Positions 1-12,400 of a DNA stretch of 31,685 bases are shown piece after piece. Where the stretch lies: positions 1 to 31,685 of the IMG/VR virus record IMGVR_UViG_3300008459_000226. The stretch is one strand, 5' to 3'. How positions within the stretch are numbered: position 1 is the stretch's first letter; every line of letters begins with the position of its first letter. The DNA is from a virus. A program made the translations under genes and the position numbers. The notes under the pieces are model-generated. The model had not been told where the DNA came from, searched no databases, and saw only the letters and a program-made list of their open reading frames with translations.

Positions 1-341
1 ATTGACCTTTTAATTTTATCATCATTAATAAAACTATCTAATGCAGTTTTAAATGGTTTAACACTATTAGCATCTTGTAGATACATTAACTTAGGTTCAA
101 AATTGTTATCTACAAAAGGAGATACTTTAGAATAAGATGCTCGTGCAGCATTATATTCAAATGAATCTTTAGTATAAAGTTTTAATTCTTTAGATGCACT
201 TTCCCAGTTTCCAAATTCATTTGAAAATTCAGGAGTTCTTACTTTATACCATATTTCTTTTGCTTTTCGTTCTCCATATAAAGATTTAAGTTCTTCATAT
301 AAATTACTTGTTTGCCCGTTAGGAGCATAAAAACATGCCAT
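1..341 (-). CDS. Large phage polyvalent-type protein, N-terminal fragment
   Basis: The gene starts with ATG at 341 and stays open for 113 codons to the window edge, so its 3' part lies outside. I do not recognise an enzymatic domain in the visible part. The N terminus has the pattern YAPNG (residues 5-9), then LYEEL, and TPEF..EFG.WE (residues 36-47). The PEF...FG.W pattern is common near the start of, and inside, very large phage 'polyvalent' proteins. The gene lies just downstream of the giant RNA polymerase-like gene, separated by 80 nt with a strong terminator, so it probably has its own promoter or depends on readthrough. By context it is probably another large virion or injected protein. 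That role is inference; the open frame is clear. Confidence 0.75.
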   Translation of the reverse strand, partial: MACFYAPNGQTSNLYEELKSLYGERKAKEIWYKVRTPEFSNEFGNWESASKELKLYTKDSFEYNAARASYSKVSPFVDNNFEPKLMYLQDANSVKPFKTALDSFINDDKIKRS

Positions 342-382
342 ATTTTTTCTTTTAATAGTTAGATAAATTTTTTGATAGGCGA

Positions 383-410
383 AAAAGGGAACTCCGAAGA
401 ATTCCCTTTT
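383..410 (-). terminator. Intrinsic terminator with UUCG tetraloop
   Basis: Just after the giant gene's stop codon, the minus-strand RNA folds into a 12-bp stem (AAAAGGGAAUUC with GAGUUCCCUUUU, one G-U pair) capped by a C(UUCG)G tetraloop, and the stem runs into five U. On the plus strand the G-U position becomes a C-A mismatch and the loop is CGAA, so the structure favours termination of minus-strand transcripts. Confidence 0.88.
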
Positions 411-421
411 ACCTTTTTATA

Positions 422-3400
422 TTATTTGCAATCTTTATTCACTTGACCATCTGTTTCTAAGTCTTTTTCAAAGTTACTTAAGGAATATTCAGTGTAATTT
501 ACTACATTAGTTGCAGTTAAATTGTTAAATCTTTCATATAGTTCTTTTAAAATAACACCTTCACCAGATATATTATACTCATTGTTAGCTCTAACTAAAT
601 TATTCATAAGTAATGTTCCATTTGCATTAAGTATTTCAATAGCTTTATTAATAATCTTCTTCTTAACATCCTCTGACATTGTGTTGTTAGCTGGTACAGC
701 AACAAATATTTGTGATGAAGAATCAGCAATTATATTATCATTAGTAGCTATACCTTGATTAGAAGCACTTCTTAGATAATCATTAACTTTAGATTTTATA
801 GATTTAACATCAGTATACCCAATAAATCCATTAGCATTTAAAGCTTTATTTTTATTATATCCAAACTCATCATTTATAACAAATCCAAATTTATTATCTG
901 TAATTGTTTGATTTGTATCTCTTGCATATTGATCTATATTAGGAATGTATTCAAAATCGACATCATATTTATCTTTTATTGAATCCATATTTAACATCAT
1001 ATAACTAATATCCCATCCTTGTTTTTTACTCCAATTTCTAGCATATTCAGATTTTTGCAGATCTTTTATTTTTAAATTATTTGGATCGTATTTTAAACCT
1101 AGTTTAGCATAATCTTCAGATAGTAATTCATTAACACTCTTATCAGAAATATTAGTAATTTTAACATAAATAGGAGCTCTACCTTTACTTGTTATTTTTA
1201 CAATTTCACCAACTGACATATCAGATATATCTGCAAATTTTCTTGATGTTTGAGTTCTTAAAAATGAAATAATAGCATCGTAAGTAGTTTTAATATTCTG
1301 ACTTACTAAATCATCTCTCATAGGACTCATACTTAAACCATTTCTATCTGGTTCTATATGTTTCATATTATGAGGTAAGGTTTTTGTAATTCTTGTTTTC
1401 TTAACTATATTTTGTAAATCAGATTCAGTTTTATCACTTAAAACAGTACGAGATCTAATATACATATCTGATTCTGCTTTAATCTTGTCAGCATTTTGTA
1501 AAATATATGTATAAAGTTTTTTTCCATCTTCACTCTTAGTTAATAATGAAGGTAGAACATCAATTGTACCTTTTGATAATATATCATCTGGTTTTACAAG
1601 ATAACCTAATTTTCTTAAATCATTTGTAATTTTAGTTACAGTAAAATAAACAGATAAATTTTGAGATAGGCCTACAGATTGTAGTTCATTAGTTAATGCA
1701 GATTTAATATAACTGGTATAATCAGAGTTATCATTTTTTGATTTAATTATCATAACTTTATTATATACATTAGGTATATTATTAACTATAAAGAAATTCT
1801 TAAGATCTTGAATTTGTTCATCCATATTACCTTTAGTATCTATAACAAATAAACCTTTTTGTGCATTAGTAACTTTATCAGCAACTTCTTCTACATTATT
1901 ATTAACAACTATATTAATAGAAGCTTGTGTTTCAGAACTTCCATTATCAAATACTACAACAATATTAGGAGATTTTTCCATATATAGTTTTGCAACTTTT
2001 GGTATAAAACCTTCAGTATTTACTTCATCTACTATTTGTAAACCATGTAATTTTAAATTAGATAAATTATCACTAAATACAGTAATTACTTCTTTAACAC
2101 CATAATTAGGTCTGTTTCTATTTTCTAATACTTTTGAAACTTCTTTTTCATAGTAAGGTTGTATCTGATATATCTGAGTAGATTTACCTTTAAATGGTAA
2201 GTATTCGTCAGATGTTCTATCATAACCTAACCAATTATTCATATCATTATTATATTCAGAAATAAAAGGTGATAATTCACTTTTAATATTTTTCTTATCT
2301 AAACCTAATTGTGAAACTATATCATATGGAGTTGTTACACCTTTACTTGTAACTTTATATACAACATTATTAATTGTAATTAAAGCTGTCTCACCTATCT
2401 TTAGATCAAGTTTAGATAACACATCTTTATTAGTTACTGGTTTAATAAGAACATTTTCATTTTTTAAATGATTCTTATCTGAGTCAGATAACAAATTAAC
2501 TGATAATGTACTATCATTAATTAACTTATATCTTTCGTTTCCAAACATACGTTTAGATAATAACTTTTCTTCAGACTTACTAAATGAATTAGTAGTATCT
2601 CCATCCTTCTTAAAATCTTCAACAACTTTTAAAAGAGAACCCCCAGGAAGCTGAGGATTCTCTGTCATTTCTAAATTATAAGCAAATGAATCTTTAGATT
2701 CAGCAAATACTTCTCCAATTTCTGTTAAACTGTCAAGTTGTATATCTGCTTTTACTCCATCTTTATTTAGTAATTGAGACAAAGGTGCAATTACTTTTTT
2801 CTGCATTTCAACAAGACGTAACATTAAATGTTTATATTCTTGTGGTGTATATAAATAATTATAAATAGAAGTATGAATATTATCTACTTTTACATAGACA
2901 GCTTTTCTACCTTTATATTTATATTTATTTTTTTCTTCTAATTCATCTAAAGTAACTTTATCTTTAACATCAGAAGGCATACCATCAAAAGATACTAATA
3001 CAAATGTTTCATATTCAATCTCTCTTTTTTCATATGCTATCTGTTCTTCTTCAGTCATATTATCAAAATCAGGTCTAGGTGGTTGTTTTTCCATTACAAA
3101 GAATAAAGGAAACTCTAACCCTATAACAAGTCCATTTTTATCATATACACCATTAAATGGAGTATTTTTAACTATTGGATTTATTACACTTGTAAGTTCT
3201 GATTTAACTTTTTTTGCAACTTCAGTGTTACTGATATTTTTCTCTTTACTTAATATATTATTAAATTCATTTTTATTAGAATACCCAATGAGTTTTCTAA
3301 TACTTTTTTGCTCTTGTGAATCAAGAAATTTTTCAAATATTTCGTAAAGATTTTTATTATCTATTTGATCTAATAATCCACTTTTATATATAGTTGTTAG

Positions 3401-6400
3401 TAATGGCATTTCATTATCTTCACTTTCGTATAAAGCTATTCTAGCTTTACTATAGTCAAATAAATGAGAAACATCAACTGATATATTATCATGGTCAAAA
3501 CCAGCATATATTTCTTCTTCACTAGAAGTAAAAATATCTATTTCGCTATCAAGTTCTATTTTAATATTAGTTGATATATTAGATAATTGTGCATCTGTTA
3601 CACTTTTAAGTAAACTTCTATTTTCAATATCTCTAGCAAATAAGCTAATAAAAGAATTTTCTATTTCTTTTTTACTCATTCCTACAAGATCTTGAAGTCC
3701 TTCAATCTTATCAGTAGATTCCCAAACATTATTACGTAAAGCAGTATTAACTTTTTCAAGAATATCAGAATAATCTTGATAAATTTCTGCTGGTAAATAT
3801 TTAATGAATGATGAATTTTTAAACTGCATACCATCTTTAACTATAGTATAATAGAATAAATTATCAGCAAACTGTCTAATTTTACCATCAGTACTAGACA
3901 TAAGTTCACGGAAACCGTTAACAATACGTTTTCTAAGATCAGGATCAATCTTCTTACGAGTATCTGCAGTAATTAAATCTAAGTTTATAGATATACCATA
4001 CGGGTTATTACTAAAAAGATTAATATCATCAGAAGCTATTTTATTAACTTCAGATCTAATAGTTTTAATAAATATATTATTTTTAATTGCATCAGATACA
4101 TTAGGATCAGAATCATTTAATAAATCTTCTAATTGTTGTGACAAAGTTTTACTTAACATTTCATTAGGTAGATTAGGATCTACTAAATTAGTATAAAGTA
4201 ATTCAGGACCAAATGGAACTCTTTCACCTCGTCTTACAAATGAATTTCTATAAGCATTTAAAGTTAAGAATGATGATAAATCTTTCTTAATTTGCTTAAG
4301 ACTATTAGCTCTATCTTTAATACCTAATCGTAAATTTTCAACTATTTTGTTGAATACTCCATCAAAGAAATCAGTTTGACTGATAACAAATTCTTTACTT
4401 ATTTCATTTATCTTTAAAAAATGAATAAGCATTTGTTTCATATCTTGATTTTCTTCTAATACATCTTGAATATCATATATAGCATTTGAAGATTTAGATA
4501 ACTTTGTATAGTAAGAAGAACCTTTTAATAAAGCTTCTGTATCTATTTGGAAAGTATCAATCATATCCCACAAGTTTTGTAACTCATAAAATGATGATGG
4601 TAAACCTTGATTCAAACGTAATAAAGCATTAATTGAAGAAAACGTTTTAGACTGTTTTTGTAATTTATCAAAAGCTTTAATAACATGACTTTGAGTAACT
4701 ATAGCAGAATATAATTCTTTTAGTTCATTTAAGTTTTTAATACTTTTAGCTTTATCAATAAAACCAGTCGTTGTTTCATTTAAATAATCTATACCTGAAT
4801 CTTTAAAAGTTTTAATTGAATTAAATAACTCTAAAGAATTTAAAGATATATCATCTAAATCTTCATTTTTTAATGATTGAGTTTGAAGTTTAACAAAATC
4901 TGTAAATGACATTTTGCTATTATTATAATTAACAGTATCAAGACTTTTATCATTTTTAATAGCATTTAATATTTCATTTTCAAGAGCTGCTCGAATTTCT
5001 TCATACTTCTTCTGAATAGTTTTAATTTCATTTAAATTTTCTGCATTTCTTATATCATCACTAGACATAACTGCAGAAGTTTTAGATGAATTCAACTTAT
5101 TAAATTCATATAAAGCAGGTTGATTAGCTAATAACATTGATCTGTTTGTACCAATACCTAATGACATTAAATATGTATATGTACCTAATGTATTAAGACT
5201 AAGGTTTAATTTAAACGCATCACCATGTTTAGCATTATCTGTCATTGCTGCTAATAATAAAGATATCTCGGCCATTATCCTTTTATCTTTAAATATTTTA
5301 GGTTTACCCTCTGCATCAACTTCAAGATTAATTTGATACTCACCTTCGTCAGTAAGAACAATATTAAAACCTATATCTTCAGATTCATAAGAACTTAAAT
5401 TATCATAAGTTTTACCATCAAAAATAATTGCAGATTTAGTCATATTTGTTTTTGAGCGAGCTAGTACAGCTTTAACAATGTTAGTAATAGCAACAGGACC
5501 AATAAGTTGAGCACCAAGTTTATTAGCTTCCTTTGCTTGCATTTTACCTTCAGCACTATTGTATAAAAAGTCATCAATATTTCTTCCTGTTAGTAGTAAC
5601 ATAGTTTTAGATAATCCAATATTTGTACTATTTTCTTTTCCATCGCCATGAAACGGTTCTAAATCAGTAGATTCATATCTAACTTTATCCATTCCAGAAT
5701 TTAAATATAGTAAACTTACCATATCTACAATTTCATTATTTATAGCAGAGTTATTTAATCTCTTATAGTGAGGATGATTTAAAAACTCTTCTAGTGAAGA
5801 AGGTAATTTATTCATCCTCATTGCTATTAATAATGCTTGTAAATTATAAGTTGATACTAATTTTTTCTGTTCACTAAGTAGTTTAAAAAGTTCAGCAATA
5901 CGTTGATTTTTAGGTTTTACTTCTTCTATTAATTCATTACGAGCATCTCTTACAGACTGCAATTGATTCCATTTCTGATTTTTATTTCTAGAAATGTTAA
6001 CTGCACTATCGTATCCTCGTCCTTCTATAACAGAATTTCTAAATTCTCTTATTGTATTTTTTGCTTCTCTATAAATTTTTGTTTTTAATTTATAATGTTC
6101 TTTACTATTAGTTAATTTAACGTTAACACCTTTATTATTAATTGCATTCTTAATTTTTTCACTTAAGATTAAATTAATTTCAGATGTTACTTTTTCTAAC
6201 TCTTTAACAACTGGATACTTTTCTTTAAGTTTAGCAGCTTTATCTTTAATTTGACTTAATTGATAAAGAGCTTGTTCAGCAATTTTTTCTCCTTTTTCTG
6301 TTAAGTTTAACATATCAACATATGATTCTAAACCTTGTCTGGTAGTATCATTAATTTTATCAGTATTAGATAATGAATTAAGTATATCAATATATTTACT

Positions 6401-9400
6401 GAAGTCATCATTATTAGGTTGTTGTTCTTCTAAGTAATCAGTATACTCTTTAGAACTTGATAATTCCCATTCTTGTTTTGATAGTTTACTTAACTCATCA
6501 TGTTCTTCTTTACTAAATCTTTTAAATATATTATTTGCATCACTAATAAATCTTGTACTTTCATTATCAGGTAATGAATTTAATTCGAAATCAATGTTAA
6601 CATTTAATAAATTAACAGTTTCTAAATCTGATTTAAAACCTATATATTCATTTCTAAGTTTTTCATCTTCTTGTTTTAGAAGTTTAATTTCTTTACCTAT
6701 TTCATCAGCTTCATTCCTAATAGTTTCTAATTCAGTTCTAAGCTCTTTTACAAGCTTATCATTTTCATAAAATACATTTACACCTTTATATTGTTCTCCA
6801 ATAAGTATAGCTTTAGCTTCTTCTAAATCAAATCTAACATTTGAATTGTCTTTAGCTATATGCTTAATATACTCTTCAAATAAATGCATATTAAGTATTT
6901 CATCATCAGATATTTCAGGAAGATTATTAGGATTATACATAGATCTTAATTCCTTAATAGTATATTCTCCATATACATGGAAATTAGTGTTACCTTTATC
7001 ATCAGTAGTAGTATAAAAATCTTTAAGTAATGTATACTTAGAGTCAATGTCAAAGTCCTCACCGGAGAATAACACTGTCTCTAAAGGTAATACTGCAACG
7101 TCACCTAATGCAAGAGGAAGAAAATCGACTACTTTAAAAGAAATCATTGAACGTTTATCCTCAGTAGGAATACGAGTAGCAAACATTTGAAGTATAGAAT
7201 CTATAGCTTTTTTGTTTGTTTTATGTCTTCTGTAATCCTCTTCAGTAAGCTTATCACTAATAGCTTTAAACTCTTCTAAAGTTTTATAATCAATTATGTC
7301 ATTAGACTTTAGATTAAATATTTCTTTAGACCATGCTGGCATCATTACTTCAGAAACACTTGCTTGTTTAACAGTAGATAATAAAGATCTAAGTTTAGCA
7401 TAATTAACTGTTACATTAGGATCAGTTTCTTCTAATTCTGTATAAGGACTAAATATATTTGTTAATATATATTCAACATCAGATTTAAATTCATCAGATA
7501 ACTTTTCAGTATTTGTACCTTCTCCACCTTCTCTATTTCCAGCAATGTTAATAGTTCCATGTGGTACTTTAGAAAGTAACTCTCTTAACTCTTCATCAGT
7601 ATTAAAATCTTTTCCATATAAGAAGAAAGGTTTTCCATGTTTTTCTGCAAATTTTCTAGTAGATATTAAACCTGCTGAATCTTTAGCACCTTCTGAAAAA
7701 TAAATAGTAACATCAGAATTAATTACATTTTGTTCTGTACGAGCATTATAATAACTAGATCCTTTTTTAGATTTAGGATTTTCAGCATCATATCTATTTT
7801 GTAATTCATCTGATATTGCTACTACACCAAGTTCTTCAGCTAATTTTTTATTAGCGCCTTTACCTTTTTCATTACCAAAATCAGATGTAGTTGTACCACC
7901 TATTTCTAAACCTCCTATTTCTTTAGCTAAAAGAAGACCAAGAGTATCAATACCAGTTTGTAAACCAGATATTACTTTATTAACACGAACTTTATACTTT
8001 TCTTTAATAGGTTTTTTTGTTCTAGAATCTATTAATAAAGATGTTTTAAGTCTAATGTATTCTCTAAGTAATTCATTATTACGTGATAAAAAAACTAACA
8101 TGTTATTATCAAATACTTCATCAGTAACTTTTTTATCATTAAGTTCATTTATAATTAAGTTAAATAAGTCAGAAGATACATCATCTTGAGTTATTAATTT
8201 ATCACCTATTCTAAATCCTTGTAATTGATCTGATTCACTCCATCTAAGTCTTCTAGTCTTATATTCTTTTTTAAGACTCCATTTACCTGTATCTTTATTT
8301 TTCTCATAATATTTTTCAGGATTCTCATCAATAGATAATCTTGTAATTACATTATCATTTTGATCAACAATAACTTCATTACCATAATCAGATATTAATG
8401 ATACTTTTCTACCTGGTACTACTTGTTGTAATACATTCTTAGAGAAATGTGCTAAAAACTGTTGTTCAAACTTTTCAGCAATAGCAGGAATATTAAAGTT
8501 ATATTTACTTGATTTTCCATCAACACTAAATTCTCTAAAGAAGTCAAGTAAGACTTCATCTGATCCACTATTTAATAGTACTTGTTTAATCTTCTTTTGA
8601 AAATTAACCATATCTCTTTGAAACTTACCATCTCCATCAAAGTAACCTAATACAGAAATAGCATGTTCAACAGAGTTTCTTACTCTATCTGTTAAAGCTT
8701 GACGATACTTTTTAACTACATCACTAATCTCATAAACTTCTCCTCTAATAGCAGCCAGTCTACTTTTATCTTGTTCATTATCAATGATCTGTAAAAGTTG
8801 TGACATAAATGTAATCTTAGTTTTACCAGAAGGAGTTTCTACTTGTAGTCTCCAAAATTCATTTTTACGTTTAGATGTATTATAAGAAAAATCATGATAG
8901 CCATTAACATCAGTAGCAACAACAGGAGTAATAAGTTTAGATGCAGATTTAGGTAGTACTTCATCAATACCATTTAACTGCATATTTACTCTCATGTTAT
9001 GTAATACTTTGTGATTATCTCTAGGTTCCCATAATGTTTCATATTCATCCCATAATTTTTTTACTTTATCTTTAACATCAGAATTATTTTTTCTAAATCC
9101 AACAGAAGCTTCTAATTCTTTAATCTTAGATTTAAGTTCATTAGCTTTAGCTTGATTTTCTTTTGGTAACCATGATGTTAGTTCTCTTATTAATATAGCA
9201 TAAGAAAGTTTATGATATATTTCTCCATCAAAATAAACACCCTTAACAGAATTAAATGTAGCATTTAAACTATCAAGTTTTTTTAATTCGTCCCAAGTTA
9301 GTTTTTCACCAAACCTAATCTTATCAATTATAGGTTTAATGGAATCTCCTAGTTTACCATTTCTCTTTAAAATAAAAATAAATCTATCAGTACTCATATG

Positions 9401-12400
9401 AGCTTGACCATCATCTCTATTTATCTTTTCTTTTTTACCTGTTACAATATCATATTCTTGTTCCTGTTCATCTCTATAAGCAACAGTAAATTCTCCTTGA
9501 CCAGCATTAGGACCAAAAGCTAGAGAACCAGCATTACGCTTAACAGCATCTGTTTCGTTTTTACGGATACGAGGATCTTTATCAATTAGAAGATTATAAG
9601 ATAATGAGTTAATAAAATCATTAAAATAAAAATCACCAATAAAGTCTTCTACGTTCTTATATTTATTTTCATCAAATGGTACTAAAAGATTATCAATTTT
9701 ACCATCAGTTGATTTACTAATTATTTTATAACTAGATAATCTATTATGATAATTATTTAAATCTTTAGTAAACATTTCACGAATAGCATCCTTTATCTCT
9801 TTTTCTATTTGAGTAGGACTATTTCTTTTAATTGTAGCTTCAAGTTTTGATTTTTTATTTAATTCATCTGGTGTTAAATCTTTTGTCTTTTCTAATAACA
9901 TCATGTTTGCTAGTTCTTTACGAGCTTTAACATAAGATTTTAAATTATTAGAATATTTCATAAGTTCTTTAAAATTCCATAAATCAAAACCTCTACCTAC
10001 ACCTTTAAGTGAGCCATCTTTATTTCTTTTTAAATTACCTTTACCATCAGTTTGTATATGAAAATCTTCATATAGAATAGGTCCAGTATAACCTTCAGAT
10101 AGAATATTTTTTATTTCCTGTTTTCTTTTGATATCTTCACCTTGTTGATTTATAACATCAAAAGCTTCTTCAGTACTTAAATTTTCAGTATTATATTCTT
10201 TATTTTCTAATTTAGCTAATTCTAATTGTAAGTTAAGTCTTTCTTCAGAATTATTTTGTCTGCTCATAAAATCTAATAAAGACTCTATACCTTCATTTAA
10301 TTCATTCTCAACCCTATCAATTAAACTTATCTCAGATAACAATAAATCAAATATTGTATCAACAGCAGAATCAGTCATACCACCATTTTCTAAATCAAAA
10401 AACTTATCGTTATTTCTTACATTATTAACAGGTAATTGTATAGCTTCATCAGTTGATTTAGTTTCAAATATTTTAGGTATAAAATAAGAGGACTCAACTT
10501 CTGTAACTAGACCAGCTTCATTTTTAATCTTTTTAACTTTTCTTTCTTTAAATAAAGTTAGTTGAAGAAGATTAAGAGATTTAAAGTCAATTGTTTTTGA
10601 TGTAACACCTTTACCTTCTTTAGTAGTAGACCTACTAAAACCTTCAATAATTTTACCTTTTTCATCTCTAGGTTTAAGAGGCGTTTGTCTTAAATCACCT
10701 GTATTCTCAAATTTAAAATCTTTAAAAATAGACTCAGTCATAGCTTGAGTACCAGAAAGTAAATAGTTATTTTTAACTGTTCCAGGATATTTAGCTGCTA
10801 ATTTATCTCTTTTAGCTTTATCTCTAAGTCTTCGTGTAGCAACACTCTGATAAGATTTTAATACGTGAGAGTATCTTTGATTTTGATTAGCATCTTGAAA
10901 ACTTGATTCAGTAACAGTTTCATCAAATAAAGCATTAGCATTAGCTATCTTTTTAATAAAACCTAATACATCTTCTACTTTAGTTTCTGTTTTATTATTT
11001 TCATCTAGATATTCTCTATCAGGAAATGGTATGTAAATATTACGATATTCATTAGGATTAATTTGAAACTTACTTGAATCTCTACCTTGTTCTCTTAATT
11101 TTTGAACTTTAAATTCATAATAATTTTTAAGATCAGTAACTTGTTCGTCACTTTTAAACATTATTTTTTTAATCTGATCTAAACTATTTTTAGTTAAACC
11201 TTCTGCAATTTTATTTTCATCTTGAGATTTAACTAATAATTCTTTAAAAGAAGTATAAAAGTTTTGATCTTTTTTTGGTATTAATACTTTAAATAAATCA
11301 ACATTTTCATTGTAAAAATTATCAAGAATACTAAAAATGATTAAACCTTCAGATAAAGTCATTCCTGTAAGTTTTTCAAAACTAGGTATATTTAATTCTG
11401 TATCTTTTTTCTGTACTTTAAATCCTTCATTAAACTTTGTAATTACATCTTTAAATATTTTTTTATATTCAACTGAATTACCATTTGCATTTTTAATTAA
11501 AATTAAAGAATCTTCAAAAATTAAATCTTCTAAAGCTTTAAAATATCTGTCATACAACGCTCTTTGTTTAGGATCATTTAAAATATCACTTAATTTATTA
11601 TTATCCCAATTTGCATACCAATCTTTTATCTGTACTTGATCTACATCTTCATTAAGAGCATTAATTACTATACTTTGTCTTGTATCTGAATCAATAAGTG
11701 TTTGTAAATAACTTAATTTTTCTTTATCAAAAGTAATTCTAAACAAATTAACTAATTGATGTTCGTTATCATATTCATCAGAATTATGTTTAGTAATTTC
11801 TTTAAGAGCTTGATAAACAGCTCTGGACATGTCATTTCCATATTCAACAAATTTTTCAAACTCATCCATAACATCAGTAAAGTCTTTTGATGCTAATGAT
11901 TTTATCAAACCATTATATACTACAGAACCATCTACAGATTTAAATATTTTTCTACCTGTATATTCATCTTCTACTTCATAAGTAACAAGACTCATAAATT
12001 CTCTTAGCTGATTAGGAATCATATCAAATCCACCAATTTCAACATTAGTGATATCTAACATCTCTCTATTGTCAGCTTTATTCTCATCAAAGTAATCATC
12101 ATCAAAAGGATTAAAATTAAATAACTTATATTTATCTTTTAATCCATCTAGTATTACATCAATGTTATGTTTATTTTCTTCATTATTAACATTGAATATT
12201 TCTTGTATTTTTATTAATTCATTATACTTTTTATCAGCAGCAGCATCACCTTTTTTCTCAGCTATAATATTTATTATTTCTGAATTCTCTTCACTATCAG
12301 GATTATAAAAATTAAACCTTTCTTCCATTACTTTATTAAAAACAGTAACTATATCAGGTTTAACATCAGATTGATCCTTACGTATTTCATGATAAACTAA

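Noticed and set aside
522-758. Plus-strand open frame of 78 codons, and similar ones at 11337-11639, 25438-25656 and 26561-26788
   Set aside because: They lie antisense within well-supported minus-strand genes, have odd hydrophobic compositions caused by the reverse complement of AT-rich codons, and match nothing recognisable.
10550-10565. Second QLTLF clamp-like motif inside the giant protein
   Set aside because: It is internal, in a helical region with no reason to be exposed, and is probably chance. It is used only as a caution for the polymerase motif.
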